Below, in pieces: positions 1 through 7,399 of a DNA stretch of 64,000 nt. Under the pieces are notes generated by a model. It worked only from the letters and a program-made list of their open reading frames with translations. It made no database searches and was not told the origin of the DNA. Every line of letters starts with the position of its first letter. Within the stretch, counting starts at the first letter, position 1. The translations under genes and the position numbers were made by a program. The stretch is from contig DATHMH010000015.1 of assembly GCA_035487295.1 (NCBI GenBank), forward strand, positions 124,001 to 188,000, given 5' to 3'. The DNA comes from QIAW01 sp035487295 (GTDB lineage Bacteria; Acidobacteriota; Terriglobia; Terriglobales; Acidobacteriaceae).

Positions 1-91
1 GCATTACTAATGTAATGTTTGGTCTGTAGGTAAACCCGTGCTAGAGTTTCCCCAGCAACTCTGAGTCACCCCTTGGGTCCGGTTGCAAACA

Positions 92-2392
92 ATGCATCCG
101 GATGTGGTCTTCGCTATGGCGCCATTTCCATTTTTACAGCGCGGCAATCTGGCCGATCACGCGCGGCAATTAACGCTGTCCACTTATCAGCCTGCGCTCA
201 CGCTTAAAGGCCTGATGACCGGTGTGGATAACGTCCGCTCCGACGTTTTCTTAAGCACTAAGTTCTCCGAAGCCGCCCGCATCCACCTTGATCGCCTGGT
301 CATGACCTATGGCAGCGTGGAAGATTTTGCCGAAGAGCCCATCATCGCTCCCCAGCGTCCCGCCTCGGGTTTGCTGGGGCCAAACAAGCCGCCGCCCTCG
401 CCCTCTGATTCGGGCAAGTTTCGCGCTCTCAAAGGTTACGACCCCGCCGAGTTCCGGCGCATGCTGGTGGATATCCACGTTGCCGGTCTGAACCGCGCCA
501 AGGCCGACAACAACATGGATGTGGACCTCCTGGTCCGCATTGCCATCATCAAATTTCTTCGCGGCGAGCTGCCCGGCCGCTTCAATACTGTTCTCGAGCG
601 CTGCCGCACCCGTCTGAAGGGCTTTGAAGGGCCGCGGACCATCAATCCCGGCAAAGCCATGGAGTTGCGCGAGCGCTTTGCCCGCTTTCAGGTGAACAAA
701 AAAACCATTCTGCGGCGCGCCGGGCAAGATATCTTCCAGACCCTGCGTGAAATCGAAAAGCAGACCCTGGGCAAGATGCGGCGTTCGCTGTTCGGGGGCG
801 AAGAAATTCCCCAGTACGATCTTTTCATGAACCGCCTGCTTTTTACCGAAGACGGCCACGACGATTACCTGAATGCCGAGCACTACGTAATGCTGGGCAA
901 CTATGAGCGCGATCCTGACCGCTTCCAGACCTTGCTCTCCTTTGCCTACGAGTTCCTGAAGACTACGGGGGTAGCGCCTGAATATGAAGAGGACGCGGTG
1001 CTCGATGGTTTCCTGAGCTCTCCGGAAAATGGACAGGAACTGGTCGCCGGCGGCTCCCCTGAGGAGACCACGCCTCGCGGACGGGCGCAGCGCGCCATCT
1101 TGAACGCCTGGGTGGAGCTGCTGGAGCGCCACAACGTGATGGAACACGTGATCGCTTCCTATGAAGTTGTTTCGCTGCTGGGTGAGTACTCGCCTCCCAT
1201 CAATGCACAGCAGCTCAAGAATGCGCTCATCTCGCGGGCCGAGCGCAAACGCGTGGAATCGCTGTTGAACGAGCATGGCCGCGTCTCGCCCGACAACCTC
1301 AACGTGGCCGTAAAACGCATCTCGGGCTACAAAGGCAATGAGCGCGCCAAACTCGCCGGCCGTTTTCTGGGCGACTTTATCCGCTATCACCGCGATCTGC
1401 GGCGGCTGGAAGCGGTGAACTCGGCCATGGATGGCATCAACGTCATCAGCAATGAGAAGCTGCGCCAGCTTTCGGCCATTAACAATACTTTGTACGACGT
1501 GCTTCTTCCCGAGGAGCAGAAGCCGCTGGAAGAAAAAGTTGTGCACCACGTCATCATCAAGGCCGATATTCGCGACTCGACCACGCTGACCCGCACCTTG
1601 TTCGAGCGCGGCCTGAATCCGGCTTCGTATTTCAGCCTGAATTTCTACGAGCCGGTTAACAAGCTCCTGCCCAAGTATGCCGCGTCCAAGGTTTTTATCG
1701 AAGGCGACGCCATCATTCTTTCTATCTTTGAGCGCGAGGGCGAGCCCGGCTTCGGCGTGGGGCGGGCCTGCGTGATGGCGCGCGAGATCATCGATGTTGT
1801 GCGCGCCTACAATGAACAGTCGCAGAAGGCGGGGCTTCCTATTTTGGAACTTGGCATTGGCATCTCCTACCAGGATTCAGCCCCCATGTACCTGATGGAT
1901 GGCAGCTCGCAAATCATGATCTCCAAGGCGCTCAACGAAAGCGACCGCCTCTCTTCCTGCAGCAAAGGGGCGCGCAGCCGGCTCGATGGAGCCAGCAGCC
2001 TGTTCAACGTCTATTCTTTCCAGACCATGGAAGATTCCTCCGGTGGCTTCGCCAACGAAGAATTTGTGGTCTCCTACAATATCGGCGGTATCAACATCAA
2101 CCAGGGCGCCTTCGAGAAGCTGCGCCAGGAAATTTCGCTGCAATTGATGGAGCGCAGAATCCACACCGTATGGGACGTGGAAAATGTCCGCCTCTATTCC
2201 GGTGTGGTTCCGCTGGGCCAGGGCGCCTTCCGTCGCATCATCGTGCGCGAAGGCAAGGTCGCCCGCATTGATCCCCGCGACTTTTCTTTTAAAGGCTGGA
2301 CCGATCATCACTACTACGAAGCCTGTTCCAGCCAGGCTATTTATGACCTCATCGAGGCCACCTCCGTCTCCCAAAGCGCCACGGCGGATTAG
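92..2392 (+). CDS. Large protein with C-terminal class III nucleotide-cyclase-like domain
   Basis: A protein of about 766 residues. The first roughly 480 residues are a charged, mostly helical region I do not recognise. Residues about 487-640 resemble a class III adenylate/guanylate cyclase catalytic fold: ADIRDST looks like the first metal-binding strand, FIEGDAIILS like the second Asp motif, and LGIGIS like the later GIxxG strand. The usual substrate-selecting Lys/Asp residues are not obvious, so activity is uncertain and it may be a degenerate binding domain. There is no signal peptide or membrane segment, so it is probably cytoplasmic. I chose ATG 92. A TTG at 83 and ATG at 116 are alternatives and no strong ribosome site decides. 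It converges on the TonB gene with a 36-bp gap and no clear terminator. The large antisense reading frame over residues 60-490 is a shadow. Confidence 0.8.
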   Translation: MHPDVVFAMAPFPFLQRGNLADHARQLTLSTYQPALTLKGLMTGVDNVRSDVFLSTKFSEAARIHLDRLVMTYGSVEDFAEEPIIAPQRPASGLLGPNKPPPSPSDSGKFRALKGYDPAEFRRMLVDIHVAGLNRAKADNNMDVDLLVRIAIIKFLRGELPGRFNTVLERCRTRLKGFEGPRTINPGKAMELRERFARFQVNKKTILRRAGQDIFQTLREIEKQTLGKMRRSLFGGEEIPQYDLFMNRLLFTEDGHDDYLNAEHYVMLGNYERDPDRFQTLLSFAYEFLKTTGVAPEYEEDAVLDGFLSSPENGQELVAGGSPEETTPRGRAQRAILNAWVELLERHNVMEHVIASYEVVSLLGEYSPPINAQQLKNALISRAERKRVESLLNEHGRVSPDNLNVAVKRISGYKGNERAKLAGRFLGDFIRYHRDLRRLEAVNSAMDGINVISNEKLRQLSAINNTLYDVLLPEEQKPLEEKVVHHVIIKADIRDSTTLTRTLFERGLNPASYFSLNFYEPVNKLLPKYAASKVFIEGDAIILSIFEREGEPGFGVGRACVMAREIIDVVRAYNEQSQKAGLPILELGIGISYQDSAPMYLMDGSSQIMISKALNESDRLSSCSKGARSRLDGASSLFNVYSFQTMEDSSGGFANEEFVVSYNIGGININQGAFEKLRQEISLQLMERRIHTVWDVENVRLYSGVVPLGQGAFRRIIVREGKVARIDPRDFSFKGWTDHHYYEACSSQAIYDLIEATSVSQSATAD

Positions 2393-2428
2393 GTCTGCTT
2401 ACTCAAACGAAAATTATCCGATGTTGAC

Positions 2429-4159
2429 TCAGAACGGCAGTTTTCGCAGCTTGAAGGGGATATGGATCACGGCTTCCAGATCCACATTGGCGCCATTTTT
2501 TTGCGCCGGGCGGAAGCGCCAGCGGGTAAGGGCGATGCGGGCATTTTCGTCGAGGCGCGAATCCACCCCGCGAAGCACTCTCACATCGCCAACGGTACCA
2601 TCGCTATGGATCACCGCGTATAAGGTCACAGTTCCTTCCACCCGGTCGCGCACCAGGTCTGGCGGATATGCCGGGTCAACTTTTTCCAGCGCAACCGGCG
2701 CTGTGAGTTCGCCTTTTTCGGGTCTCTCCTTCAGTTCGGCAAAGCGGATAATCCAGCTTCCGCCGGCCGAAGTCAGGTTCGGCATGTTCAGGGTCAGGGA
2801 ATAATATCTCTTGCCGTTGAAGACCGTATCTTCAATCGCATTTTCCGGATATTGCCTTGGCTGGTAGGCCGCGGGAGGAGCGACAACCGTAGCCACTTCC
2901 TGGGGCTGAGAATTATTTGGCGCGGCTTCTTTCGGCGGCCCTTCTCCTGCCACCGCCGCTCCCGGATTCACAGGGCCGGGACCGACATAAATTCCCGGAG
3001 CTCCTGTCCCTGGCTCGCTTCCCAGCCCACCTGTATTTCCCGAACCTGAACCTCCGTTACCGGCACCTCCGGCTTTGATGTCGGGAGTTCCCAGCGCATC
3101 TGGCTTGCCCTCCGGAGTTGCCGCAAATTCGCCATGCCGGTTGCCGCCCGGCAGGGTGATTGGGCCATGTACATCCGCCGGATGCAGCCCCAAGGCAATC
3201 AATTTCCCCGCGGCTTCGCTGCCGGAACCCCCGGAAATAACCGGTGGGGGCGGTGGTGGATTGGTATCCGGCCCCGGCTTGATTGCCGAAGGCGACTGTG
3301 TATTGACGGAAGCAACCTGCTCTGGAACCGGCAGCTTGGGTTCCTCAACCTGCACATCGACCTTAGCCATGTTCATGTCCGCAAGCTTGCGCGGCACAGC
3401 GTCCGGAGTCGGAGGCGGTTCAACCACGGAAGGCTGTGGCATGTCTGGCATCTTAAGTTTGGCGATCTCCCGCGCGTGGACCTCTTCCGCCGGTTGAACC
3501 ACCTGGACGGGCAGCGTGGGCAAAATGAGCTTTGCCGTGCTTCGCGTGACGGCTGGAGTCGCCGGCACTGCAGTGGGGGTCCATACGACAATGTTGGGCA
3601 ACTGAACATGCTCGGGATCGATCTTGACCACAACCGGATCGACAATGCTCTGCTCATGGTTGTCGGCATTTTGCGGGACTGAAATGATTGGTTGCTTGGC
3701 GAAGGCCGGCTCGCCCTTGCGTGCCACCTTCGCCGGGGCGCTCGCTGTCTGCACCGGCGGCAAGTATTCAGAGATCTCGTAATAGGTCAGCGTCTTGTGT
3801 TCTGTGGGTGCGTGGATTGGGATGGGCCGGGAGAGCAACACCAGCGTGGGAAACAGATAAACGAGAGCCACGATTCCCAGGTGATAGATAAAAGAAGCCA
3901 CAAATGGACGCTTGGAAAGCTCGCGATTCACAAAAACGTCATGCCAGAACAGCGCCGGACGCGAGGTCAAGACCAGCGGGGGCGGCGCCGGCCGGAACTG
4001 GTCTGTCAGATTGCGCAGGAAGGCCTTAGGCCACGCCTCCCATTGGATCAGCAGCGGCGGCGGAGTAATTACCAATGGGGGGTTGGCTGGCAAAGGAGCG
4101 GGCTTGGCATTATCCACCATGCAGTCCGTGCGCTCAAAACAGGGAACAGGTTGCCTCAT
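2429..4159 (-). CDS. TonB family energy transducer
   Basis: A 576-residue TonB-type protein that would carry inner-membrane proton-motive energy to outer-membrane receptors such as the Oar-like receptor at 12-15 kb. One membrane anchor lies at about residues 85-110 (FIYHLGIVALVYLFPTLVLL). A long Pro/Gly/Ala-rich periplasmic spacer follows at about 130-450. The C-terminal TonB domain (about 490-570) shows the typical PAYPPDLVRDRVEGTV and WRFRPAQKNG signatures. It is longer than classical TonB (about 240 residues) and has an extra about 80-residue cytoplasmic N-terminus. A TATAAT sequence overlaps the ATG at 4159. If that is the promoter, translation would begin at the in-frame ATG at 4120. No ExbB/ExbD genes are adjacent. 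Confidence 0.88.
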   Translation of the reverse strand: MRQPVPCFERTDCMVDNAKPAPLPANPPLVITPPPLLIQWEAWPKAFLRNLTDQFRPAPPPLVLTSRPALFWHDVFVNRELSKRPFVASFIYHLGIVALVYLFPTLVLLSRPIPIHAPTEHKTLTYYEISEYLPPVQTASAPAKVARKGEPAFAKQPIISVPQNADNHEQSIVDPVVVKIDPEHVQLPNIVVWTPTAVPATPAVTRSTAKLILPTLPVQVVQPAEEVHAREIAKLKMPDMPQPSVVEPPPTPDAVPRKLADMNMAKVDVQVEEPKLPVPEQVASVNTQSPSAIKPGPDTNPPPPPPVISGGSGSEAAGKLIALGLHPADVHGPITLPGGNRHGEFAATPEGKPDALGTPDIKAGGAGNGGSGSGNTGGLGSEPGTGAPGIYVGPGPVNPGAAVAGEGPPKEAAPNNSQPQEVATVVAPPAAYQPRQYPENAIEDTVFNGKRYYSLTLNMPNLTSAGGSWIIRFAELKERPEKGELTAPVALEKVDPAYPPDLVRDRVEGTVTLYAVIHSDGTVGDVRVLRGVDSRLDENARIALTRWRFRPAQKNGANVDLEAVIHIPFKLRKLPF

Positions 4160-4315
4160 TATAACTTGGTAAATAGACAGCCGGTCAGCCGCAGTGTAAA
4201 TTATTTGAGACCCGCAGCCATTTATATAAGAGTTATATATGGGGTTCTATTCTTCCCCTAATTGTGGTTAAGTATGGGAACAAAGACCAAAGCTTATCGG
4301 ATCAAAAGGAGAGCA

Positions 4316-4810
4316 ATGAAGGCCAAACATCGCACAAAAACGAAAGGCATGCTCGCTCTTGCCTCGGTTCTTTGTCTTTTCCCGGTGGCGGTATGGGCCC
4401 AGGCCACGGGACGCGGGGTGCTTAGCGGCGATGACATCTCCGGAATATATTCTTTCCTGCGCGAGGGTGAATCCGTCCAACTCAATGTTGATCACGGCAA
4501 GTTGAGCGGATGGGTCAGCAGCTTTGGTTTTCTGGACAGCGATAAAGATACGCTTCTGGACCGCTTCTTCGATAAGGCGACGCTGCAAAACGACCATATC
4601 TACTTTCTCTCCCGGCGCATCCACGGTTGCTGGGTGGAATTTACCGGACGCGTCAGCCACGGCGAGGGCCGCGCGCGTGGAAAAGAGGGCTTTTATGTGT
4701 TGACCGGGACCCTGACGCAATACACCACTGACGCGGAAACAAAAGTATCGGCGCGCCAGCGTGAAGTAATATTCAAATCTGCCTCTGATCCCACCGTCGC
4801 CGAGAAATAA
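4316..4810 (+). CDS. Secreted protein of unknown function
   Basis: A 164-residue protein with a clear Sec signal peptide: basic MKAKHRTKTKG, a hydrophobic LALASVLCLFPVAVW stretch, then AQA as a likely cleavage site. The mature part (about 135 residues) is rich in beta-prone segments and I do not recognise a family. The start at 4316 is chosen because AAAGGAGAG sits just upstream and because the signal peptide begins there. A longer upstream reading frame from 4262 would put 18 polar residues before it. It converges with the SRPBCC gene. The 35-bp gap holds a heptad array that could fold as a weak terminator. Confidence 0.72.
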   Translation: MKAKHRTKTKGMLALASVLCLFPVAVWAQATGRGVLSGDDISGIYSFLREGESVQLNVDHGKLSGWVSSFGFLDSDKDTLLDRFFDKATLQNDHIYFLSRRIHGCWVEFTGRVSHGEGRARGKEGFYVLTGTLTQYTTDAETKVSARQREVIFKSASDPTVAEK

Positions 4811-4821
4811 ATAAAGTGCTC

Positions 4822-4842
4822 AGTACCGAATACCGAGTACTG
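4822..4842. repeat. Heptad array, AGTACYG flavour
   Basis: Three consecutive 7-nt units AGTACCG, AATACCG, AGTACTG lie between two convergent genes. The outer parts are complementary (CAGTAC/GTACTG), so the array can also fold into a 6-bp hairpin followed by TTCTTATT, a possible weak terminator. It has the same period as the AGCT and AGTTTC arrays elsewhere in the window. Confidence 0.75.
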
Positions 4843-4845
4843 TTC

Positions 4846-5484
4846 TTATTCGCTGTATTCCAGGTTGCCGCCAAAACGGCTGTGCTGGGTGTGCCCGCTG
4901 ATTCGTGGATCGACACCAAACCGCCCGCTTAGGCGTTCGCCCGCGCTCCCAATCTGCGCCGGATGTTCCAGGGCCGCTTTAAAATCGCGCAATACGCGTT
5001 TCACGCTGCCTTCCAATTGCTCACGCAACGGCTCGGCGGCGCGCGCGAAGATGCTGAAGCGCGGCGCGTAATTCATGGTTACATGCACGAGTGTGTCATT
5101 GTCCAAAGCTGAAAAATTGATGCGCCCGCTGTGCTTGGGGCCGCTCACAGATTTCCAGCCAAGGGCCTGGTTGGGAATGTTCTGCACCAGCTCTGCGTCC
5201 CATTCAAACCGCTTGCCATACAAGGACATCACCCAGTGGGAGCGCCGGTCAAAATTCTCCACTTGCCGCACCAGAGGAGTGATGTTAGGCAGATTGCTGA
5301 GATCAGACCAAGCCGTAAACACTTCATGCACCGGACGGCCAATCTGCAGGCTCTCTTCAATTCTGATAATTCGGCTATTGCGGGCCGAAGCCAGTGCCTG
5401 CCAGGAAGCCAGTAATCCAATGCCGGTTGCAACTCCACTGAGTGCGCCTATGCTAAAACCCTTCCAAAAGCTGTTTCTGTTCAA
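4846..5484 (-). CDS. SRPBCC (START/Bet v1-like) family protein, membrane-anchored
   Basis: A 212-residue protein with an N-terminal hydrophobic segment (residues about 10-30, SIGALSGVATGIGLLASWQA). A helix-grip SRPBCC domain of the polyketide cyclase/dehydrase type follows: IEESLQIGRPVHEVFTAWSD, then NLPNITPLVRQV and W-containing strands. Such domains bind hydrophobic ligands, and the ligand is unknown here. The start is a TTG at 5484, supported by a near-perfect AGGAGGTG ribosome site about six bases upstream. No in-frame ATG with a comparable site exists, so this is an unusual start decided by the ribosome site. The C-terminal 35 residues are polar and probably disordered. Confidence 0.83.
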   Translation of the reverse strand: MNRNSFWKGFSIGALSGVATGIGLLASWQALASARNSRIIRIEESLQIGRPVHEVFTAWSDLSNLPNITPLVRQVENFDRRSHWVMSLYGKRFEWDAELVQNIPNQALGWKSVSGPKHSGRINFSALDNDTLVHVTMNYAPRFSIFARAAEPLREQLEGSVKRVLRDFKAALEHPAQIGSAGERLSGRFGVDPRISGHTQHSRFGGNLEYSE

Positions 5485-5795
5485 GGGGCCACCTCCTGGC
5501 TGGGGCTGCCGCGGCTGCGGTGCGCTGGATGGGGAAACAGATCAGGAAACCATGATGCCTGCGGACACACACTGCGGGACAACCTCTTTACTTGGAACTG
5601 ATTGCAAGTCTAGGGGTTGCATCTTACCTTGCTGGGAGAAGAGACAACGCAGCTTAAAATAGTGCCCAGCGTCTCGCGGCTATCGTGCCGAGGGCATTCC
5701 TGCCCGCACGTACCGGAGATTTGCCAGAAAATTATTATTTAGGATGGTTTGCATTAAACGTACCACTGGGCGAGTGACGCCAATTTAGATAAAGA

Positions 5796-5821
5796 AGCTA
5801 ACGGCTAAGAGCTAAAAGCTG
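5796..5821. repeat. Heptad array, AGCTNRR flavour
   Basis: Units AGCTAAC, GGCTAAG and AGCTAAA plus a partial AGCTG, in strict 7-nt register, ending ten bases before the terminator at 5831. One of six AGCT-type arrays in the window. Confidence 0.8.
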
Positions 5822-5830
5822 TTTCCCAAT

Positions 5831-5858
5831 AAAAAAGGCGGTCTACTGAAGACCGCCT
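5831..5858 (-). terminator. Strong intrinsic terminator, minus strand
   Basis: A perfect 9-bp stem AGGCGGTCT/AGACCGCCT with a 5-nt loop. On the minus strand it is followed directly by six U residues. No annotated minus-strand gene ends just before it: the nearest upstream one stops at 6682. It therefore probably ends a non-coding transcript. Confidence 0.85.
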
Positions 5859-6060
5859 CCGTAGCATCAGGATAACAGGCTACTTAAGAACTCAATCTTG
5901 CCGGCGCTTTTACCAGTCCGTGCGACACGCTTGTCGTTAAGAGAGCAGCCCATAAGGAACTGACGGCTGGACGAACCGTGCAAACTAAAAACTTCCCTCC
6001 CAAGCCACAAACTAACCCGGGTGCAATGCAATACAGGAATCTGTATCGCATTGCGTTCCC
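5831..6060 (-). ncRNA. Candidate structured non-coding RNA (identity unknown)
   Basis: This minus-strand segment ends in a textbook terminator and contains several local hairpins. A 14-bp stem with a 4-nt loop lies at 6023-6054 (one G-U pair). There are also a CGACA-AGCG-TGTCG hairpin, a CAGCC/GGCTG hairpin and a GTAGC/GCTAC hairpin close to the terminator. No reading frame on either strand looks protein-like. By eye I could not match 6S, tmRNA, RNase P or SRP RNA signatures. The 5' end is uncertain and could reach past 6120. It might instead be a long 3' UTR, but 620 bp separate it from the next upstream gene. The call is inference from structure and the terminator. Confidence 0.4.
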
Positions 6061-6681
6061 CGAAAATTCTTTTCTCTCTCGCTCTTTTTTTTATTATCTT
6101 TGTTATTTGTTGAGCTAGAGCTGCCTGTACAAGTGCACGATTAGGGCCAAAAGTCTCAAAAAGGGAATTTTCAATAACATCAACAAGTTACAGTTAAAGG
6201 AAGCCCGCTCAGGGCCAGTCTAACTATGGGAAATGGAAGAAACTAAGAACCCGGAATTTATTTTTTGGGATTTGTCCAGCTTCAATCTCTCCTGCCTTCG
6301 CACATACCCCGTGCAACAACCTGCGAATGAATTTGCGTTCAGTCGTGCTTTCATGATGAGACAATTTTTTTACATTCGCGGCGGAACCAAACTCAAACCT
6401 GTTACGTCTAACCTAGCGCAACTCATTGTGCCCCTCCAAGCACAGAGAGTGCCCCAGACCCAGGACGGACGCGTCCTGGGTTTGATTCATCTGCATACTC
6501 ACTGGGGGCGGGCTTGTTTTCCTAAAAGCGCCAACCTGCGCCAAGATGTGCAATCATTTTCATTCTGGGGTTACTCAGCCAGTCTTTTGCAGATCTGCTC
6601 CCGCCCGTGCTGATATCCAATTTTCTGAACATCATAGGTTTTAGAAACTTCGGCTTGAGCCCTGGGCAGTTCCTGCCCAGC
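6061..6681. other. Non-coding stretch
   Basis: About 620 bp with no convincing gene. It has T/A-rich runs around 6080-6110 and a perfect 10-bp stem-loop at 6458-6481 (ACCCAGGACG with a GACG loop). That hairpin has a short T-rich tail on the plus strand only. A 126-codon plus-strand frame at 6233-6613 has no recognisable features and looks spurious. Confidence 0.5.
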
Positions 6682-7275
6682 TTAACGTGAAGAAGGTACA
6701 AGGCGCGGCAGAAAGAATCCCGTGTGGCGGCGATGTTCTGCGAAGGCGGCGCCAAATTCCTGCGCCAGCATTTTTTCTTCCGTGCGGGCTTTCTGGTAAA
6801 ACGAAATCCATGCCAGCAGGAGCGCGGCCAGGGCGCGCCACTCTCCTGAGGCCAGCGCGGTTCCAGCGATCGCCAGCAACAGCCCGGTGTAAATCGGATG
6901 GCGCACATAGGCATAAGGTCCACGGCGAATCAGCTCATGATCAACCTTGATGGTTACCTTGCTGCTCCAATTCTGGCCGAGGGCGTACCGCGCCCAACAG
7001 GCAAAGGCCATGCCTGCCGCGGTAAGGACCAATCCGATAATCGCCACCGTTTGGCTCTCTGGAACAAACCTGCGGCCCAATGCTCCCCACCGCGAGTAGC
7101 GCGTAAAAAGAAGGATCCAGGCTGCTAATAATGGCGCCTGATACAACATGCGTGAACCCACCGATTCCTGTGACTTGACCGCCTTCAGACGCAATGCGGA
7201 GAGCAGCCAGATTGCGCAGAAGGTGAGCCAAAGCGCGGTGAATGCATGACCCATCCGGTTGTCCATAATAACCAT
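6682..7275 (-). CDS. Isoprenylcysteine carboxyl methyltransferase family (ICMT/PEMT-like) membrane protein
   Basis: A 197-residue polytopic membrane protein with about five hydrophobic segments. The diagnostic SAM-binding C-terminal motif is present at about residues 120-135 (RRGPYAYVRHPIYTG), followed by a final hydrophobic pair and RTEEKMLAQEFG. Members methylate carboxyl groups or phospholipid headgroups at the membrane; the substrate cannot be told from sequence. ATG 7275 is taken as the start, with no strong ribosome site. It is divergent from the kinase at 7400 with about 125 bp between them. Confidence 0.87.
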   Translation of the reverse strand: MVIMDNRMGHAFTALWLTFCAIWLLSALRLKAVKSQESVGSRMLYQAPLLAAWILLFTRYSRWGALGRRFVPESQTVAIIGLVLTAAGMAFACWARYALGQNWSSKVTIKVDHELIRRGPYAYVRHPIYTGLLLAIAGTALASGEWRALAALLLAWISFYQKARTEEKMLAQEFGAAFAEHRRHTGFFLPRLVPSSR

Positions 7276-7399
7276 GATGATAATTGAACCTGGGGAACGG
7301 GAGCATTTTTTGCAACAAATCTTGTAGCAAATGCACTAATCAGCTATAACCATAGCAATCAAAATCCCTCAGGGAGAGCTGACAGCAGTCCCCATCAGC

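Noticed and set aside
251..1549. A 432-codon open frame antisense to the cyclase-like gene
   Set aside because: It is the mirror of a GC-rich coding frame, with no ribosome site and no recognisable protein features; the plus-strand frame has family motifs.
5831..6060. 6S RNA, tmRNA, RNase P RNA or SRP RNA at the orphan terminator
   Set aside because: None of the short signature sequences of these RNAs could be found by eye; left as an unidentified candidate RNA.
6233..6613. A 126-codon plus-strand frame in the non-coding stretch after the SRPBCC gene
   Set aside because: No ribosome site, no motif, unusual composition; it spans a perfect stem-loop at 6458-6481.
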